From an uncultured Clostridia bacterium (GTDB lineage Bacteria; Bacillota; Clostridia; TANB77; CAG-508), in NCBI GenBank assembly GCA_948502395.1, contig CAOPES010000005.1, positions 1 to 64,000 of the forward strand: a stretch of DNA of 64,000 bases, written 5' to 3'. How positions within the stretch are numbered: the first letter of the stretch is position 1; every line of letters begins with the position of its first letter. Under the pieces are notes generated by a model that saw only the letters and a program-made list of their open reading frames with translations, made no database searches and had not been told where the DNA came from. Shown here piece after piece: positions 16,308 to 25,746 of the stretch. Position numbers and translations under genes: made by a program.

Positions 16308-16733
16308 TTGCTAATTGGTGAATACGAGCATTCTCTAGATGCAAAAGGCAGGTTAATAATGCCAGCAAAACTAAGACAAGACATGGGAGAAAAATTCATC
16401 GTAACAAAAGGATTAGATGGATGTTTATTTGCGTTTTCACAAAACGAGTGGTTGAATTTCGAAACAAAACTAAAATCACTACCATTATCAGACAAAAACG
16501 CTAGAAACTTCGTTAGATTTTTCCTATCAGGAGCAACAGAATGTGAGATAGACAAACAAGGAAGATTTTTAATACCAGCAAACCTAAGAACAGCAGCAGA
16601 ACTAGAAAAAGAAGCTGTAATAATAGGTGTAGGAACAAGACTAGAAATATGGAATAAAGAAACATGGGAAAAATGTGATGAAAATATTTCCGCAGATGAA
16701 ATTGCAGCAAATATGACAATGTTAGGTATATAA
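16308..16733 (+). CDS. mraZ: Transcriptional regulator MraZ
   Basis: A 141-residue two-domain SpoVT/AbrB-like DNA-binding protein that forms rings and autoregulates the dcw cluster. Each half carries the conserved D..GR signature: [17 protein letters not shown] in the first, [17 protein letters not shown] in the second, with RFFLSGATE before the second. I choose the TTG at 16308 (MLIGEYEHS) because it matches the family N-terminus (M(F/L)xGEYxH) and follows GAGAGGTG at 16292-16299. A longer frame from 16251 would translate the operator boxes themselves. Normal length (about 143 in Bacillus). Confidence 0.95.
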   Translation: MLIGEYEHSLDAKGRLIMPAKLRQDMGEKFIVTKGLDGCLFAFSQNEWLNFETKLKSLPLSDKNARNFVRFFLSGATECEIDKQGRFLIPANLRTAAELEKEAVIIGVGTRLEIWNKETWEKCDENISADEIAANMTMLGI

Positions 16734-16771
16734 CTTGCAAAAGTTTATATAAAAAAACCAAAGAAAAACGT

Positions 16772-16934
16772 ACAAAAGAAAGAAGTACAAAAGAAGAAGC
16801 ACACAAAAGACAAAATTCAAAAGATAAAACTACAAAAGAAAAAAGCACACAAAAGACAAAACTACAAATGAAAACAAGACCAAAGACAAACACACAAAAG
16901 AAATTAAATGTACAAAAGATAAATGTACAAAAGA
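16772..16934 (+). repeat. Degenerate ~15-bp tandem array with ACAAAAGA units
   Basis: Between mraZ and rsmH, ACAAAAGA occurs exactly eight times (16772, 16787, 16803, 16832, 16849, 16894, 16912, 16927), with near-copies at 16817, 16864 and 16879. Together this gives eleven units about 15 bp apart (range 14-18). The strand is nearly free of T. The frame leading into rsmH is open from 16828 but has no usable start codon, so it is probably untranslated leader sequence. Function unknown. Confidence 0.75.
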
Positions 16935-16959
16935 TTTTTTTGATTTAAGAGGTGTTAAA

Positions 16960-17889
16960 TTGAAATTTGAGCACAAACCAGTAATGTTAGAAGAATGCAT
17001 ACAAGGTCTAGAAATAAAACCAGACGGGATTTATGTAGATGGAACTTTGGGTGGAGCAGGACACAGCAAAGAAATAGCAAAAAGACTATCTTCAAAAGGG
17101 CTATTAATTGGAATTGATAGAGATGAAGAAGCCTTGAAGGCAGCAGGAGAAAACTTAAAAGAATTCCAAAACGTAAAATATGTGCATAACAATCATGACA
17201 ACATAAAAGAAATAATAGAAGAACTAAAAATAGAAAAAGTAGATGGAATTTTATTAGATTTGGGAGTATCTTCATATCAATTAGACGAAAGGAACAGGGG
17301 ATTTAGTTACTTGGGAGAAAATGAGCTAGATATGAGAATGGACAAAACACAAGAGCTAACTGCAAAAATCGTTGTAAATACATATGAAGAAGAAAAACTT
17401 GCAAATCTTATTTACGAATATGGAGAAGAAAAATTTTCAAGAAGAATTGCAAAAAATATTTGTGAATATAGAAAACAAAAACAAATAGAAACAACAAAAG
17501 AACTAGTAGAAATAATAGAAAAGTCAATACCAAAATCAAAACAAAAAGATGGACACCCAGCAAAAAGAACTTTTCAAGCAATTAGAATAGAAGTTAATGA
17601 CGAAATAAAACCATTATACAAAACAGTACAAAACTGCATATCAATATTAAAACCACAAGGAAGGTTATGCATAATAACATTCCATTCGTTAGAAGATAGA
17701 GCAGTAAAAAATGCATACATAGAAGCAAAAGGCAAATGTACTTGCCCAAAGGATTTGCCATATTGTGTATGTGGAGCAAAAACAGAAGGAAAAATAATTA
17801 CCAAAAAACCAATTGTAGCAACAAAAGAAGAACAAGAAGAAAATTCTAGAAGTAAAAGTGCAAAACTAAGAATTTTTGAAAAAGAATAA
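16960..17889 (+). CDS. rsmH: 16S rRNA m4C1402 methyltransferase RsmH (MraW)
   Basis: A 309-residue SAM-dependent methyltransferase modifying C1402 in the 16S rRNA decoding centre, normally the second gene of the dcw cluster. Motifs: [36 protein letters not shown] (SAM site), [21 protein letters not shown] with [19 protein letters not shown] and [12 protein letters not shown]; a CxCP cluster ([13 protein letters not shown]) lies near the C-terminus. The TTG start follows GAGGTG. Length is typical (about 310). Confidence 0.96.
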   Translation: MKFEHKPVMLEECIQGLEIKPDGIYVDGTLGGAGHSKEIAKRLSSKGLLIGIDRDEEALKAAGENLKEFQNVKYVHNNHDNIKEIIEELKIEKVDGILLDLGVSSYQLDERNRGFSYLGENELDMRMDKTQELTAKIVVNTYEEEKLANLIYEYGEEKFSRRIAKNICEYRKQKQIETTKELVEIIEKSIPKSKQKDGHPAKRTFQAIRIEVNDEIKPLYKTVQNCISILKPQGRLCIITFHSLEDRAVKNAYIEAKGKCTCPKDLPYCVCGAKTEGKIITKKPIVATKEEQEENSRSKSAKLRIFEKE

Positions 17890-17912
17890 ACCAAAGAGGA
17901 GGTGAGTAACTT

Positions 17913-18413
17913 ATGGCAAGAAGCAGATATGAATATGGTACAAACCCAAGAAAATTAGAACCAAATTATGAACCACAAAAGAGAACTAGAAGCAGAAACT
18001 TAAAATTAGTAGAAGATTTACCAAGACAAGACGTAAAAATATCAAAAATGCAAAAAAAGAAACAATTAAAATTAACAATGCTAGTACTATTTATATTTGC
18101 GATACTACTGACTATAAGTTATAGAAACTCTAAAATAAGTGAAAAATTTAGCGAAATACAAAACCAAAAGAAACAATTAGCAACAATACAAAAAGAAAAT
18201 GAACAATTGAAAGTAGTAATAGAAAAGGGAGAAACATTAAACAATGTAGAAAAGATTGCAAAAGAAAAGCTTGGTATGCAAAAATTGACAAATAAACAAA
18301 CAGTATATGTTAATTTGCCAAAAGAAGATTATGTTGAAGCTGTAACAGAAGATGTTGTAATTGAAGAAGAAAAAAATTGGTTTGAACAAATATTAGATAA
18401 AATTTTTAAATAA
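17913..18413 (+). CDS. ftsL: Cell-division protein FtsL-like
   Basis: A 166-residue bitopic membrane protein in the ftsL slot between rsmH and the class B PBP. Residues 1-53 are basic and cytoplasmic, about 54-71 form one membrane helix (LTMLVLFIFAILLTI), and about 75-115 a coiled coil (FSEIQNQKKQLATIQKENEQ). The short segment NVEKIAKEKLGMQ is typical of the FtsL/DivIC family. The acidic C-terminal tail ends in an amphipathic segment. FtsL joins DivIC/FtsB and DivIB/FtsQ to activate septal synthesis. The call rests mainly on topology and synteny, since FtsL sequences are poorly conserved. Strong GAGGAGGTG ribosome binding site. Confidence 0.85.
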   Translation: MARSRYEYGTNPRKLEPNYEPQKRTRSRNLKLVEDLPRQDVKISKMQKKKQLKLTMLVLFIFAILLTISYRNSKISEKFSEIQNQKKQLATIQKENEQLKVVIEKGETLNNVEKIAKEKLGMQKLTNKQTVYVNLPKEDYVEAVTEDVVIEEEKNWFEQILDKIFK

Positions 18414-18438
18414 AATGTAACAAAATAAACGAATAAAG

Positions 18439-18475
18439 AAAAATCTTCCTAATAAAATTGATTAGGAGGATTTTT
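18439..18475 (+). promoter_or_regulatory. Stem-loop enclosing the spoVD ribosome binding site
   Basis: Fifteen bases at 18439-18453 pair with 18461-18475 (one G-U pair) around a 7-nt loop. The right arm contains AGGAGGA, the ribosome binding site of the ATG at 18477, so the site is buried when the stem forms. The U-rich 3' end also makes it terminator-like. Confidence 0.7.
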
Positions 18476-18476
18476 T

Positions 18477-20471
18477 ATGTATGAAATAAAATTATCAAGT
18501 AAAAGAAAAATGAGAAACACGTTATTTATAACTTTTTTAATAATTCTATGCTTAATAGGCAGAATAGGATTTATACAGTTTGTGCAAGGAGGAGAGTTAA
18601 CAACACTAGCATATGAACAGCAAACCTTAGACAGAAAAGTAAACCCGAAAAGAGGAACAATATATGACGCAACAGGAAAAAAAGAATTAGCAGTAAGTAG
18701 TACAGTAGAAACAGTAACAGTAAACCCAGGAAACATACCAAAAGAAGACAAAGAAAAAGTAGCACAAAAATTATCAGAACTATTTGAATTAGATTATGAA
18801 AAAACTCTAAAAAAGGTAACCAAAAGAAGTTCAATAGAAACAATTGCCAAAAAAGTTGAAAAAGAAAAAACAGATAATTTAAGACAATGGATGGAACAAA
18901 ATAATATGACAACAGGAATAAATATAGATGAAGATACAAAAAGATATTATCCATATAGTAACTTTGCGTCACAAATAATAGGATTTTGTGGAAGTGATAA
19001 TCAAGGGTTAGACGGAATAGAAGCAAAATATGATAAAGAACTAAAAGGAAAACAAGGAAGTATACAAAGACACACAGACGCCAAAGGTGGAGAAATTGGA
19101 ACAGAAGGAGAAAACTATGTTCCAGCAATTGACGGAAATGATTTAGTTTTAACAATTGATTATACAATACAATCGATAGCAGAAAAATACTTGGAAGAGG
19201 CCTGTATAGACAATGTGTGTACAGACGGTGGAAATATAGTTATTATGAATCCGCAAAATGGTGATGTATTAGCAATGGCAACATATCCAACATATAATTT
19301 AAACCAACCATATGAACCATATACAGAAGAGTTGAAACAAAATTGGGAGCAAATGGAACAAGCAGAAAAGACGAAAAACTTGCAAGCTGTATGGAGAAAT
19401 AAGGCAATAGCAGATACATATGAACCTGGTTCAGTATTTAAATTAGTAACAGCCTCTGCGGCACTAGAAGAAGGCATTACAGATACAGATCATAAAGGTG
19501 AGTTTTGTTGTACTGGTGGAATAGAAGTAGCAGGTGTTAGAATTAAGTGTTGGAGATATTATAGACCACATGGACCAGAAAGTTTAAGGGAAGCGTTAAT
19601 GAATTCTTGTAACCCAGTATTTATAGGGCTAGGACAAAAAATGGGAGTAGCAAAATATTACAGTTACTTAAATAAATTTAAGCTATTAAATACAACAAAA
19701 ATAGATTTACCAGGTGAGGCAAACAGTATATTTTTAGCAGAAAATAAGGCCGGGCCAGTAGAGCTTGCAACTATTAGTTTTGGGCAAAGGTTTGAAATAA
19801 CACCAATCCAATTAGTTACAGCAGTATCAGCAATAGCAAATGGTGGTATGAGTGTGAAGCCAAGAGTTGTAAAACAAATTATAAACAGTGAAACAAAAGA
19901 AGTAACAGATGTACCTGTTCAAAAAGATGAGAGAGTTATATCACAAGAAACTTCAGAAAAAGTTTTGAGCATGATGGAATCTGTTGTTGCAGAAGGTACT
20001 GGTAAAAATGCTAAAGTTTTAGGTTATAGAATTGGCGGAAAAACTGGAACTTCGGAAGATGGTGTTAATACTAATAAATATGTAACTTCTTTTTGTGGAG
20101 TTGCACCTATTGATAATCCACAAGTTGTTGTTTTGGTTACTTTATATAATCCAACAGGAGAAGGGGGACATCAAGGTGGTGGTGTTGCAGCACCAGTTGG
20201 AGGTCAGATTTTTAGTGAGATATTACCTTATCTAGAAGTTAATCAAGGTAATGTTGAAGAAGTAGAGCCTGTTGAAAGAGTAGAAACGCCAGACTTGATA
20301 GGAAAAAGCATAAAAGAAGCGGAAAAGGCTTTAAAGGAAAGTGGATTAGAGTTAGTAATTGAAAATGATACAGAAGAGTTAGATAAAGATAATACAGCTG
20401 TTAAAGAGCAAGTACCAAATGCTGGAATTACTGTGAATAAAGGAAGTAAGGTACATATTAAATATATATAA
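18477..20471 (+). CDS. spoVD: Class B PBP, SpoVD/FtsI-like, one PASTA domain
   Basis: A 664-residue transpeptidase in the dcw position of ftsI/spoVD. A membrane anchor (about 14-32) is followed by the dimerisation domain (NPKRGTIYDATGKKELAVSS) and the transpeptidase domain with active-site Ser in YEPGSVFKLVTA, SCN in MNSCNPVFIG and KTG in GGKTGTSEDG; one PASTA repeat closes it (VETPDLIGKSIKEAEKALKE). One C-terminal PASTA domain is the usual SpoVD form, but a vegetative FtsI role cannot be excluded because only two such PBPs are in view. Its translation start is enclosed in a hairpin. It ends the first dcw block. Confidence 0.9.
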   Translation: MYEIKLSSKRKMRNTLFITFLIILCLIGRIGFIQFVQGGELTTLAYEQQTLDRKVNPKRGTIYDATGKKELAVSSTVETVTVNPGNIPKEDKEKVAQKLSELFELDYEKTLKKVTKRSSIETIAKKVEKEKTDNLRQWMEQNNMTTGINIDEDTKRYYPYSNFASQIIGFCGSDNQGLDGIEAKYDKELKGKQGSIQRHTDAKGGEIGTEGENYVPAIDGNDLVLTIDYTIQSIAEKYLEEACIDNVCTDGGNIVIMNPQNGDVLAMATYPTYNLNQPYEPYTEELKQNWEQMEQAEKTKNLQAVWRNKAIADTYEPGSVFKLVTASAALEEGITDTDHKGEFCCTGGIEVAGVRIKCWRYYRPHGPESLREALMNSCNPVFIGLGQKMGVAKYYSYLNKFKLLNTTKIDLPGEANSIFLAENKAGPVELATISFGQRFEITPIQLVTAVSAIANGGMSVKPRVVKQIINSETKEVTDVPVQKDERVISQETSEKVLSMMESVVAEGTGKNAKVLGYRIGGKTGTSEDGVNTNKYVTSFCGVAPIDNPQVVVLVTLYNPTGEGGHQGGGVAAPVGGQIFSEILPYLEVNQGNVEEVEPVERVETPDLIGKSIKEAEKALKESGLELVIENDTEELDKDNTAVKEQVPNAGITVNKGSKVHIKYI

Positions 20472-20527
20472 CTAAAGGTGTAATATTACTGCAACAAAGC
20501 TGTAATGTAAAAGTAACACTTTTATTG

Positions 20528-20556
20528 GCACAAAATGTAGAAATTTTGTGCTTTTT
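20528..20556 (+). terminator. Terminator of the mraZ-spoVD block
   Basis: GCACAAAAT (20528-20536) pairs with ATTTTGTGC (20543-20551), followed by five Ts; it sits directly before the convergent minus-strand gene. Confidence 0.85.
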
Positions 20557-20558
20557 GT

Positions 20559-21464
20559 TTATTTTTTTGGTAATATTTCATATTTGATTTCAAATATATT
20601 AAACTTATCAAGTTCATTTGAGTTTAAATAATCAATGTAAATATCGAGTTCATCTAAATTTTTACAAGCAGTGATAATAGCGGGGTTAAGCAAGCTATTA
20701 AAAGCAAGTTCTAGTGCTAAATCTAAACTATCGGTTATAGAGGCATGTTCTTTTTTTCTCATTAAATTATAAGCCTCTCTAAATCTTGAAAGTGCAGAGT
20801 TCTTATAGTTATCAAGAGAAATAATATATTCTGTATCTATAAGGTCTTGCAAATTTGTATACTCAGGATGTTCTTCTAATTCCTTTTTTAAATCTTCTAT
20901 GTTGTATGGAAGTACAACCTTATTTTGAATTTCAGAAATTAAAAGAGTATTATTATCGGAAATTTCTGCTTTTAATTCACAATTTAAACCATTATCTCTA
21001 GGAGTAGCAGAATTTTGTTCAAACATTTTTGCAATTTGATTATTTTCAGGTTCAACAACTACTGGTTCATCACTTGAGTTAACGATATCAGTTTCGAATG
21101 TTTCAGAAGGTATTGGTACAGTGTCAGATTCAATGTTTGTTTCAGTGTTTGATTGATCAATTTCGGAAATAGTGTCTTCTTTATTTGATTTTAAAAGAGA
21201 AGTATCTAAGTTTTGAAGAGTGTTTTCAAAATTTGAGATATTAGTTCTTGAATTGTCTAGATTTGATTTAATATTGCTTAGCAAATCTATTAATTCAGTT
21301 GGATTATCAAAGTTGTCTTCTTCTTGGATAATAGTATTCAAGTTTTTTAGGCATTCGAGTAAAATTTCTAGTTTTTCTTTTTCACTACTAATTAAAGTGT
21401 TTAAATTACTTTTTAAGTTTTCTGCTTGTTTTTTTAATTCATCATTTGATATCATTTGTACCAT
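20559..21464 (-). CDS. Conserved-looking hypothetical protein with coiled-coil N-terminus
   Basis: A 301-residue cytosolic protein I cannot assign. Residues about 5-100 are heptad-like and probably form a coiled coil (KKQAENLKSNLNTLISSEKE). About 100-165 are Ser/Thr/Glu/Pro-rich and likely disordered. The C-terminal ~110 residues look folded and helical (EYIISLDNYKNSALSRFREA, SLDLALELAFNSLLNPAIIT, DELDIYIDYLNSNELD). No signal peptide or membrane segment is visible. The start is uncertain: ATG at 21464 or at 21455, neither with a strong ribosome binding site. It stands alone between the dcw block and the flavodiiron gene. Confidence 0.6.
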   Translation of the reverse strand: MVQMISNDELKKQAENLKSNLNTLISSEKEKLEILLECLKNLNTIIQEEDNFDNPTELIDLLSNIKSNLDNSRTNISNFENTLQNLDTSLLKSNKEDTISEIDQSNTETNIESDTVPIPSETFETDIVNSSDEPVVVEPENNQIAKMFEQNSATPRDNGLNCELKAEISDNNTLLISEIQNKVVLPYNIEDLKKELEEHPEYTNLQDLIDTEYIISLDNYKNSALSRFREAYNLMRKKEHASITDSLDLALELAFNSLLNPAIITACKNLDELDIYIDYLNSNELDKFNIFEIKYEILPKK

Positions 21465-21604
21465 CTCATTTCTTTTATTTGATACTTATATAATAATATT
21501 TTTTCGTTTTTTTTTCAAGGGATTTTATAGGAAAAGTAATTTTTTAGGTAATATCTGTATATAATATTTTGGAAAAGTGTTAAATAAAAAGTGTTAATTA
21601 TATA

Positions 21605-21633
21605 TTGACTATTTGTTGAAAAAATATTATATT
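21605..21633 (+). promoter_or_regulatory. Promoter of the flavodiiron-rubredoxin operon
   Basis: TTGACT at 21605-21610, a 17-bp spacer and TATATT at 21628-21633. Confidence 0.7.
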
Positions 21634-21684
21634 TAATGGAGAACGAAAGCATAGGCAAAAACAATAACGAAAGGAAGAATAGAA

Positions 21685-22836
21685 ATGCAAATAACAGACA
21701 AAATAAAATATATAGGAGTAAATGACAAAACACTAGACTTATTTGAAAGTCAATATATAATACCAAACGGAGTATCATATAATTCATATATAATAGAAGA
21801 CGAAAAAACAACAATAATGGACACCGTAGACAAAAGAGCTGTAAGTGAATGGATAAACAATATGGAAAAAGAATTAGGAGAAACAGAACCAGCATATCTT
21901 GTAGTGTCACACTTAGAGCCAGACCACTCAGCAGGGATAAACATACTTGTAGAAAAATATCCAAAAATGAAAATAATATTAAGCAAAAAAGCAGCAGACA
22001 TGTTGCCACAATTCATAAATAAAGACCTATCAGAAAAACTAATAATAGTAAAAGAAGGCGACGAAATCAGCTTAGGAGAGCATAAACTAACATTTGTAAT
22101 GGCACCAATGGTACACTGGCCAGAAGTAATGTTCACATATGAACAAACAGAAAAAGTATTATTCTCAGCAGACGGATTTGGAAAATTTGGAGCATTAGAC
22201 GTAGAAGAAGACTGGGCTTGTGAAGCAAGAAGATATTATTTCAACATAGTAGGAAAATACGGAATGCAAGTACAAGCAGTATTGAAAAAAGCTGCAAACT
22301 TAGAAATAAAAACAATATGCCCATTACATGGTCCAATATTAACAGAAAATTTAGAATACTATATCAATAAATATGATATTTGGAGTAGTTATAAACCAGA
22401 AGATGAAGGAGTACTTATTGCGTATAATTCAATACATGGAAACACAGGGAAAGCAGTAGAAAAGTTAGCTGAGATATTGAGACAAAAAGGTGTAGAAAAT
22501 GTAGTTGTAAGTGATTTATCAAGATCAGATATGGCAGAAGTTATAGAAGATGCGTTTAGATATGATAAAATGATAATTGCATCTCCAACATATGATGCTG
22601 GATTATTTCCAACAACAGAGAAATTTTTGAGACATTTAAAAGCTAAAAACTATCAAAATAGAAAAGTAGGATTAATTGAAAATGGTTCTTGGGCACCGAT
22701 GGCAGGAAAGCATATGAAAGATATTTTAAAAGATATGAAAGATATATCAATTTGTGAACCAATGGTTACAATTAAAACTACTATGAATGATGAAACAGTA
22801 AGTAAAATTGAAGAACTAGCAGAAAATTTTGTGTAG
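21685..22836 (+). CDS. fprA: Flavodiiron protein (FprA-type oxygen reductase)
   Basis: A 383-residue A-type flavoprotein reducing O2 to water (sometimes NO to N2O) in anaerobes. The N-terminal metallo-beta-lactamase-like domain (about 1-250) carries the diiron ligands [10 protein letters not shown], a later His-Trp segment [10 protein letters not shown], the Asp in [10 protein letters not shown] and His in CPLHGPIL. The C-terminal flavodoxin domain (about 255-383) binds FMN through [12 protein letters not shown] and [15 protein letters not shown]. It is followed at once by rubredoxin, its usual electron donor. This supports an oxygen-defence role for a strict anaerobe. An AAGGAAG site precedes the ATG. 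Confidence 0.95.
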   Translation: MQITDKIKYIGVNDKTLDLFESQYIIPNGVSYNSYIIEDEKTTIMDTVDKRAVSEWINNMEKELGETEPAYLVVSHLEPDHSAGINILVEKYPKMKIILSKKAADMLPQFINKDLSEKLIIVKEGDEISLGEHKLTFVMAPMVHWPEVMFTYEQTEKVLFSADGFGKFGALDVEEDWACEARRYYFNIVGKYGMQVQAVLKKAANLEIKTICPLHGPILTENLEYYINKYDIWSSYKPEDEGVLIAYNSIHGNTGKAVEKLAEILRQKGVENVVVSDLSRSDMAEVIEDAFRYDKMIIASPTYDAGLFPTTEKFLRHLKAKNYQNRKVGLIENGSWAPMAGKHMKDILKDMKDISICEPMVTIKTTMNDETVSKIEELAENFV

Positions 22837-22855
22837 GTTAAGGGAGGTGAGTAGA

Positions 22856-22993
22856 ATGAAATATGTATGTACAGCTTGCGGATATATTTATGATGAAGAA
22901 GTTGAAGGTGTTAAGTTTGAAGATTTACCAGATGATTGGACTTGCCCTTTATGCGGTGTAGGTAAAGATTTATTTGAAAAAGTTGAAGGATAA
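22856..22993 (+). CDS. Rubredoxin
   Basis: A 45-residue iron protein with two CxxC-G knuckles: [14 protein letters not shown] and [16 protein letters not shown], whose four cysteines bind one Fe. The start follows GGGAGGTG. It is slightly short of the typical 52 residues but has the full core, including the [11 protein letters not shown] segment. It lies 19 bp after the flavodiiron gene and is presumably its electron donor. Confidence 0.97.
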   Translation: MKYVCTACGYIYDEEVEGVKFEDLPDDWTCPLCGVGKDLFEKVEG

Positions 22994-23038
22994 TTTTCGA
23001 CTCTTTGAAATAAGAAATAGTATTAAAAAGATAATTAG

Positions 23039-23064
23039 AGGATAGCTTATAACTATCCTTTTTT
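23039..23064 (+). terminator. Terminator of the flavodiiron-rubredoxin operon
   Basis: AGGATAG and CTATCCT arms (23039-23045 and 23053-23059) are followed by a T tract. Confidence 0.75.
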
Positions 23065-23076
23065 AATACAAAAATA

Positions 23077-23988
23077 TTATAAATTAATTATTTTTTTTAT
23101 AATTTCTAAATCTTCTATTTTATTAATTCCAAAGCACTTATTGCCCAAATCTTTTATAGAAGCTCCTAAATGATACATTTTTTTATTATCTATTACAATA
23201 AATCTGTCATGAAATTTATTTGTTTTAGAAATTTTTAAAATAGGGTATTCTTTATTAAATTTTTGAATATCTAAATTTTCAATATTACTTTTATTAGATG
23301 TTAATATAACTACTTCTACATTATTTTTCTTCTTGGCTAACATTTTTAAGACACTGTCATCAATGTAGTTATCTATTATCAAAATTTTTTTATTTGCTGT
23401 TTTTATAATATCTATTATGAGACTGTATGCATCGTATATTTGACCATTAAAAAATATTCTTTGCTTTATATTTTCCCCAAGCTGTAATTGATCAAATATT
23501 ATATCAAATTTCTTATCTTGTTCAATAAACTTTTTATCCATTTTATTTTCAATATTAATAACTTTTTCGAATAAATTTTTATTAGTGTTTATAAATTTTC
23601 TCATTTCTACAAATGCACGCATAATACTTATACTTACATCTATTGCAATATCATTTTTTAATATTCCTGAGAGCATTGCTATTCCTTGTTCTGTGAATAC
23701 ATAAGGTAGATATTTTTCGCTTCTATATTTATTATTTTCTCCTTTTGATGTGGTTCCATTTTGGAACCACATTGTATCCATTTCACTTTTAGTGAGTTGA
23801 AAACAAAAATCTTCAGGAAATCTATCAATATTTCTTTTTACAGCCTTATTTATATTTTTTGTTTCATAATGATAAAGCATTGCTACATCACTATCTAGCA
23901 TAACTTGTCTTCCACGTATAGTATATATTAAATTTTTTATTTCTTCATTAGTTAAAGTATTTTGAATTATTAATTTATTTTCTTCCAT
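23077..23988 (-). CDS. ORF6N-domain protein with PLD-like C-terminus
   Basis: A 303-residue protein. Residues about 15-105 match the ORF6N domain of phage and mobile-element regulators: IYTIRGRQVMLDSDVAMLYH, NRFPEDFCFQLTKSE-like segment (here DRFPEDFCFQLT), and YVFTEQGIAMLSGIL. The ~140-residue C-terminal region resembles a phospholipase-D-like fold: KILIIDNYIDDSVLKMLA, VVILTSNKSN, then KFHDRFIVIDNKKMYHLGAS with an H-x-D-R-F-x-x-I-D pattern. Such proteins are common accessory genes in gut Firmicutes. The start is the ATG at 23988, seven codons inside the longest frame, because AAAGGAG precedes it at the right distance. Alone, with its own promoter; likely acquired DNA. Confidence 0.85.
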   Translation of the reverse strand: MEENKLIIQNTLTNEEIKNLIYTIRGRQVMLDSDVAMLYHYETKNINKAVKRNIDRFPEDFCFQLTKSEMDTMWFQNGTTSKGENNKYRSEKYLPYVFTEQGIAMLSGILKNDIAIDVSISIMRAFVEMRKFINTNKNLFEKVINIENKMDKKFIEQDKKFDIIFDQLQLGENIKQRIFFNGQIYDAYSLIIDIIKTANKKILIIDNYIDDSVLKMLAKKKNNVEVVILTSNKSNIENLDIQKFNKEYPILKISKTNKFHDRFIVIDNKKMYHLGASIKDLGNKCFGINKIEDLEIIKKIINL

Positions 23989-24011
23989 AGGTTCAACTCC
24001 TTTTAACACAC

Positions 24012-24040
24012 ATTTTAAAACATATGTTTGTAAATGTCAA
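24012..24040 (-). promoter_or_regulatory. Strong promoter with operator-like palindrome for the ORF6N gene
   Basis: On the minus strand a perfect TTGACA (24035-24040), 17-bp spacer and TAAAAT (24012-24017). The spacer contains the perfect palindrome AAACATATGTTT (24018-24029), a likely repressor site. The remaining 24041-24251 shows only a TATAAT at 24179 that may belong to murE. Confidence 0.75.
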
Positions 24041-24251
24041 GAGCTTTGTAATCTTTTTTATATTTTTGTCATGCTAAAAAATAAAACAAAACATAGTAAT
24101 AAATCCCACAACACCTAATAAACTATAATAAATAAAAAAACTTACAAAGAAAACCTATACAAAACAAGAAAATAGTTATATAATATGAAATGTCGAATAG
24201 CAAAAATTTGCAATTCAACAATTATTAATAATCGAAAGGAAGAGATTAAAA

Positions 24252-25724
24252 ATGAAACTAAAAGAAATATTAGTAGGATTAGAAGGGTTAAAAGCAAAAG
24301 GAAACCTAGACACCGAAATAAAAGGAATAAGCAGTAACTCAAAAGAAATAAAAGAAGGATACGTATTTGTTGCAATAAAAGGATATAAAGCAGACGGACA
24401 CAAATACATAGAAAGTGCAATAGAACTAGGGGCAACAGCAATAATAATACAAGAAGGATGCAACCTAAAAGAAATAAAAGTACCAGCAGAAACAACAATA
24501 GTAATGGCAAAAGACACAAGAGAAGCACTAGCAATATGTTCAAGTAACTTCTACGGAAACCCATCAAGAAAATTTAAACTAATAGGAGTAACAGGAACAA
24601 AAGGAAAAACAACAACAACATTTATGATAAAAGAAATACTAGAAAAAGCAGGAAAAAAAGTAGGACTAATAGGAACAATAGCAACATACATAAATGGCAA
24701 AAAGCTAAAAGACAGTGACAGAACAACACCAGAAAGCTGTGAACTACAACAAATATTTAGCAAAATGGTAGAAGAAGGTGTAGAAGTTGTAGTAATGGAA
24801 GTATCATCACAAAGTTTAAAACTACACAGAGTAGATGGCTGTGAATTTGACATAGTACTATTCACAAACTTCTCAGAAGACCACATCAGTCCAAACGAAC
24901 ACCCAGATATGGAAGATTATTTCAATTCAAAAGCAAAATTGTTTGAAATGTGCAAAACAGGAATAGTAAATACAGATGACCTAAAAGGTGTAAAAATGGT
25001 AAAATTATTTCCAGACAACAATATAACAACATATGGAATTGACAATTTTGCAAATGTTGTTGCAAGAGATATAACAATAACAAATTCATATGTAGACTTT
25101 AAAGTAAAACTAACAGACAGAAATGAAAGAGTAAAAACAGGAATACCAGGAAGATTTAGTGTTTACAACTCATTAGCAGCGATATGTGTAGCACAAAAAC
25201 TAGGAATACCAGGAGAAAAAATAAAAGAAGCATTACTTGAAGTAAGAGTACCAGGAAGATCAGAATTAGTAGACAACAAGCTAGAAATACCAATAATGAT
25301 AGATTATGCACACTCACCAGAAAGCTTACAAAACATATTACAAGCAGTAAAAAGTTACACAAGGGGAAGAGTAATAAGTGTATTTGGATGTGGTGGAGAT
25401 AGAGACACATCAAAAAGAGCAATAATGGGAGAAATATCAGGAAGAATTGCAGACTACACATTTATAACATCAGATAACCCAAGAACAGAAGACCCACAAG
25501 CAATTGTAAATGAAATAGAAGAAGGAATAAAGAAAACAAAAGGAAAATACAGTGTAGTTGTAGACAGAACAGAAGCAATAAAAGAAGCAATTAAAATGGC
25601 AACAAAGCGTGACATTGTAGTACTTGCAGGAAAAGGACATGAGCCATATCAAGAAATAAATGGAGAAAAACATCCATTTGATGAAAGAATAATAGTTAGA
25701 AAATTAATAGAAGAAATGAAATAA
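24252..25724 (+). CDS. murE: UDP-MurNAc-tripeptide synthetase MurE (meso-diaminopimelate type)
   Basis: A 490-residue Mur ligase adding the third amino acid to UDP-MurNAc-L-Ala-D-Glu. N-terminal UDP-binding domain with GISSNSKEIKEGYVFVAIKG; ATP loop GVTGTKGKTTTTFMIKEIL; central motif TTPESCELQQ and MEVSSQSLKLHRV; C-terminal domain with IDYAHSPESLQNIL and the specificity loop TSDNPRTEDP. DNPR is the signature for meso-diaminopimelate, so the peptidoglycan is A1gamma type. First gene of the second dcw block. Good ribosome binding site (GAAAGGAAG). Normal length. Confidence 0.96.
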   Translation: MKLKEILVGLEGLKAKGNLDTEIKGISSNSKEIKEGYVFVAIKGYKADGHKYIESAIELGATAIIIQEGCNLKEIKVPAETTIVMAKDTREALAICSSNFYGNPSRKFKLIGVTGTKGKTTTTFMIKEILEKAGKKVGLIGTIATYINGKKLKDSDRTTPESCELQQIFSKMVEEGVEVVVMEVSSQSLKLHRVDGCEFDIVLFTNFSEDHISPNEHPDMEDYFNSKAKLFEMCKTGIVNTDDLKGVKMVKLFPDNNITTYGIDNFANVVARDITITNSYVDFKVKLTDRNERVKTGIPGRFSVYNSLAAICVAQKLGIPGEKIKEALLEVRVPGRSELVDNKLEIPIMIDYAHSPESLQNILQAVKSYTRGRVISVFGCGGDRDTSKRAIMGEISGRIADYTFITSDNPRTEDPQAIVNEIEEGIKKTKGKYSVVVDRTEAIKEAIKMATKRDIVVLAGKGHEPYQEINGEKHPFDERIIVRKLIEEMK

Positions 25725-25746
25725 ACAAAGGAAAGGTTTGGTAAAT

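Noticed and set aside
16828..16959. Lys/Thr-rich N-terminal extension of RsmH through the ACAAAAGA array
   Set aside because: The frame is open but has no ATG, GTG or TTG, and RsmH is full length from 16960.
21220..21564. Plus-strand open frame opposite the coiled-coil gene
   Set aside because: It is antisense to a low-complexity Lys/Glu-rich coding region, has no ribosome binding site, and is rich in Phe/Ser/Leu as expected for a shadow.
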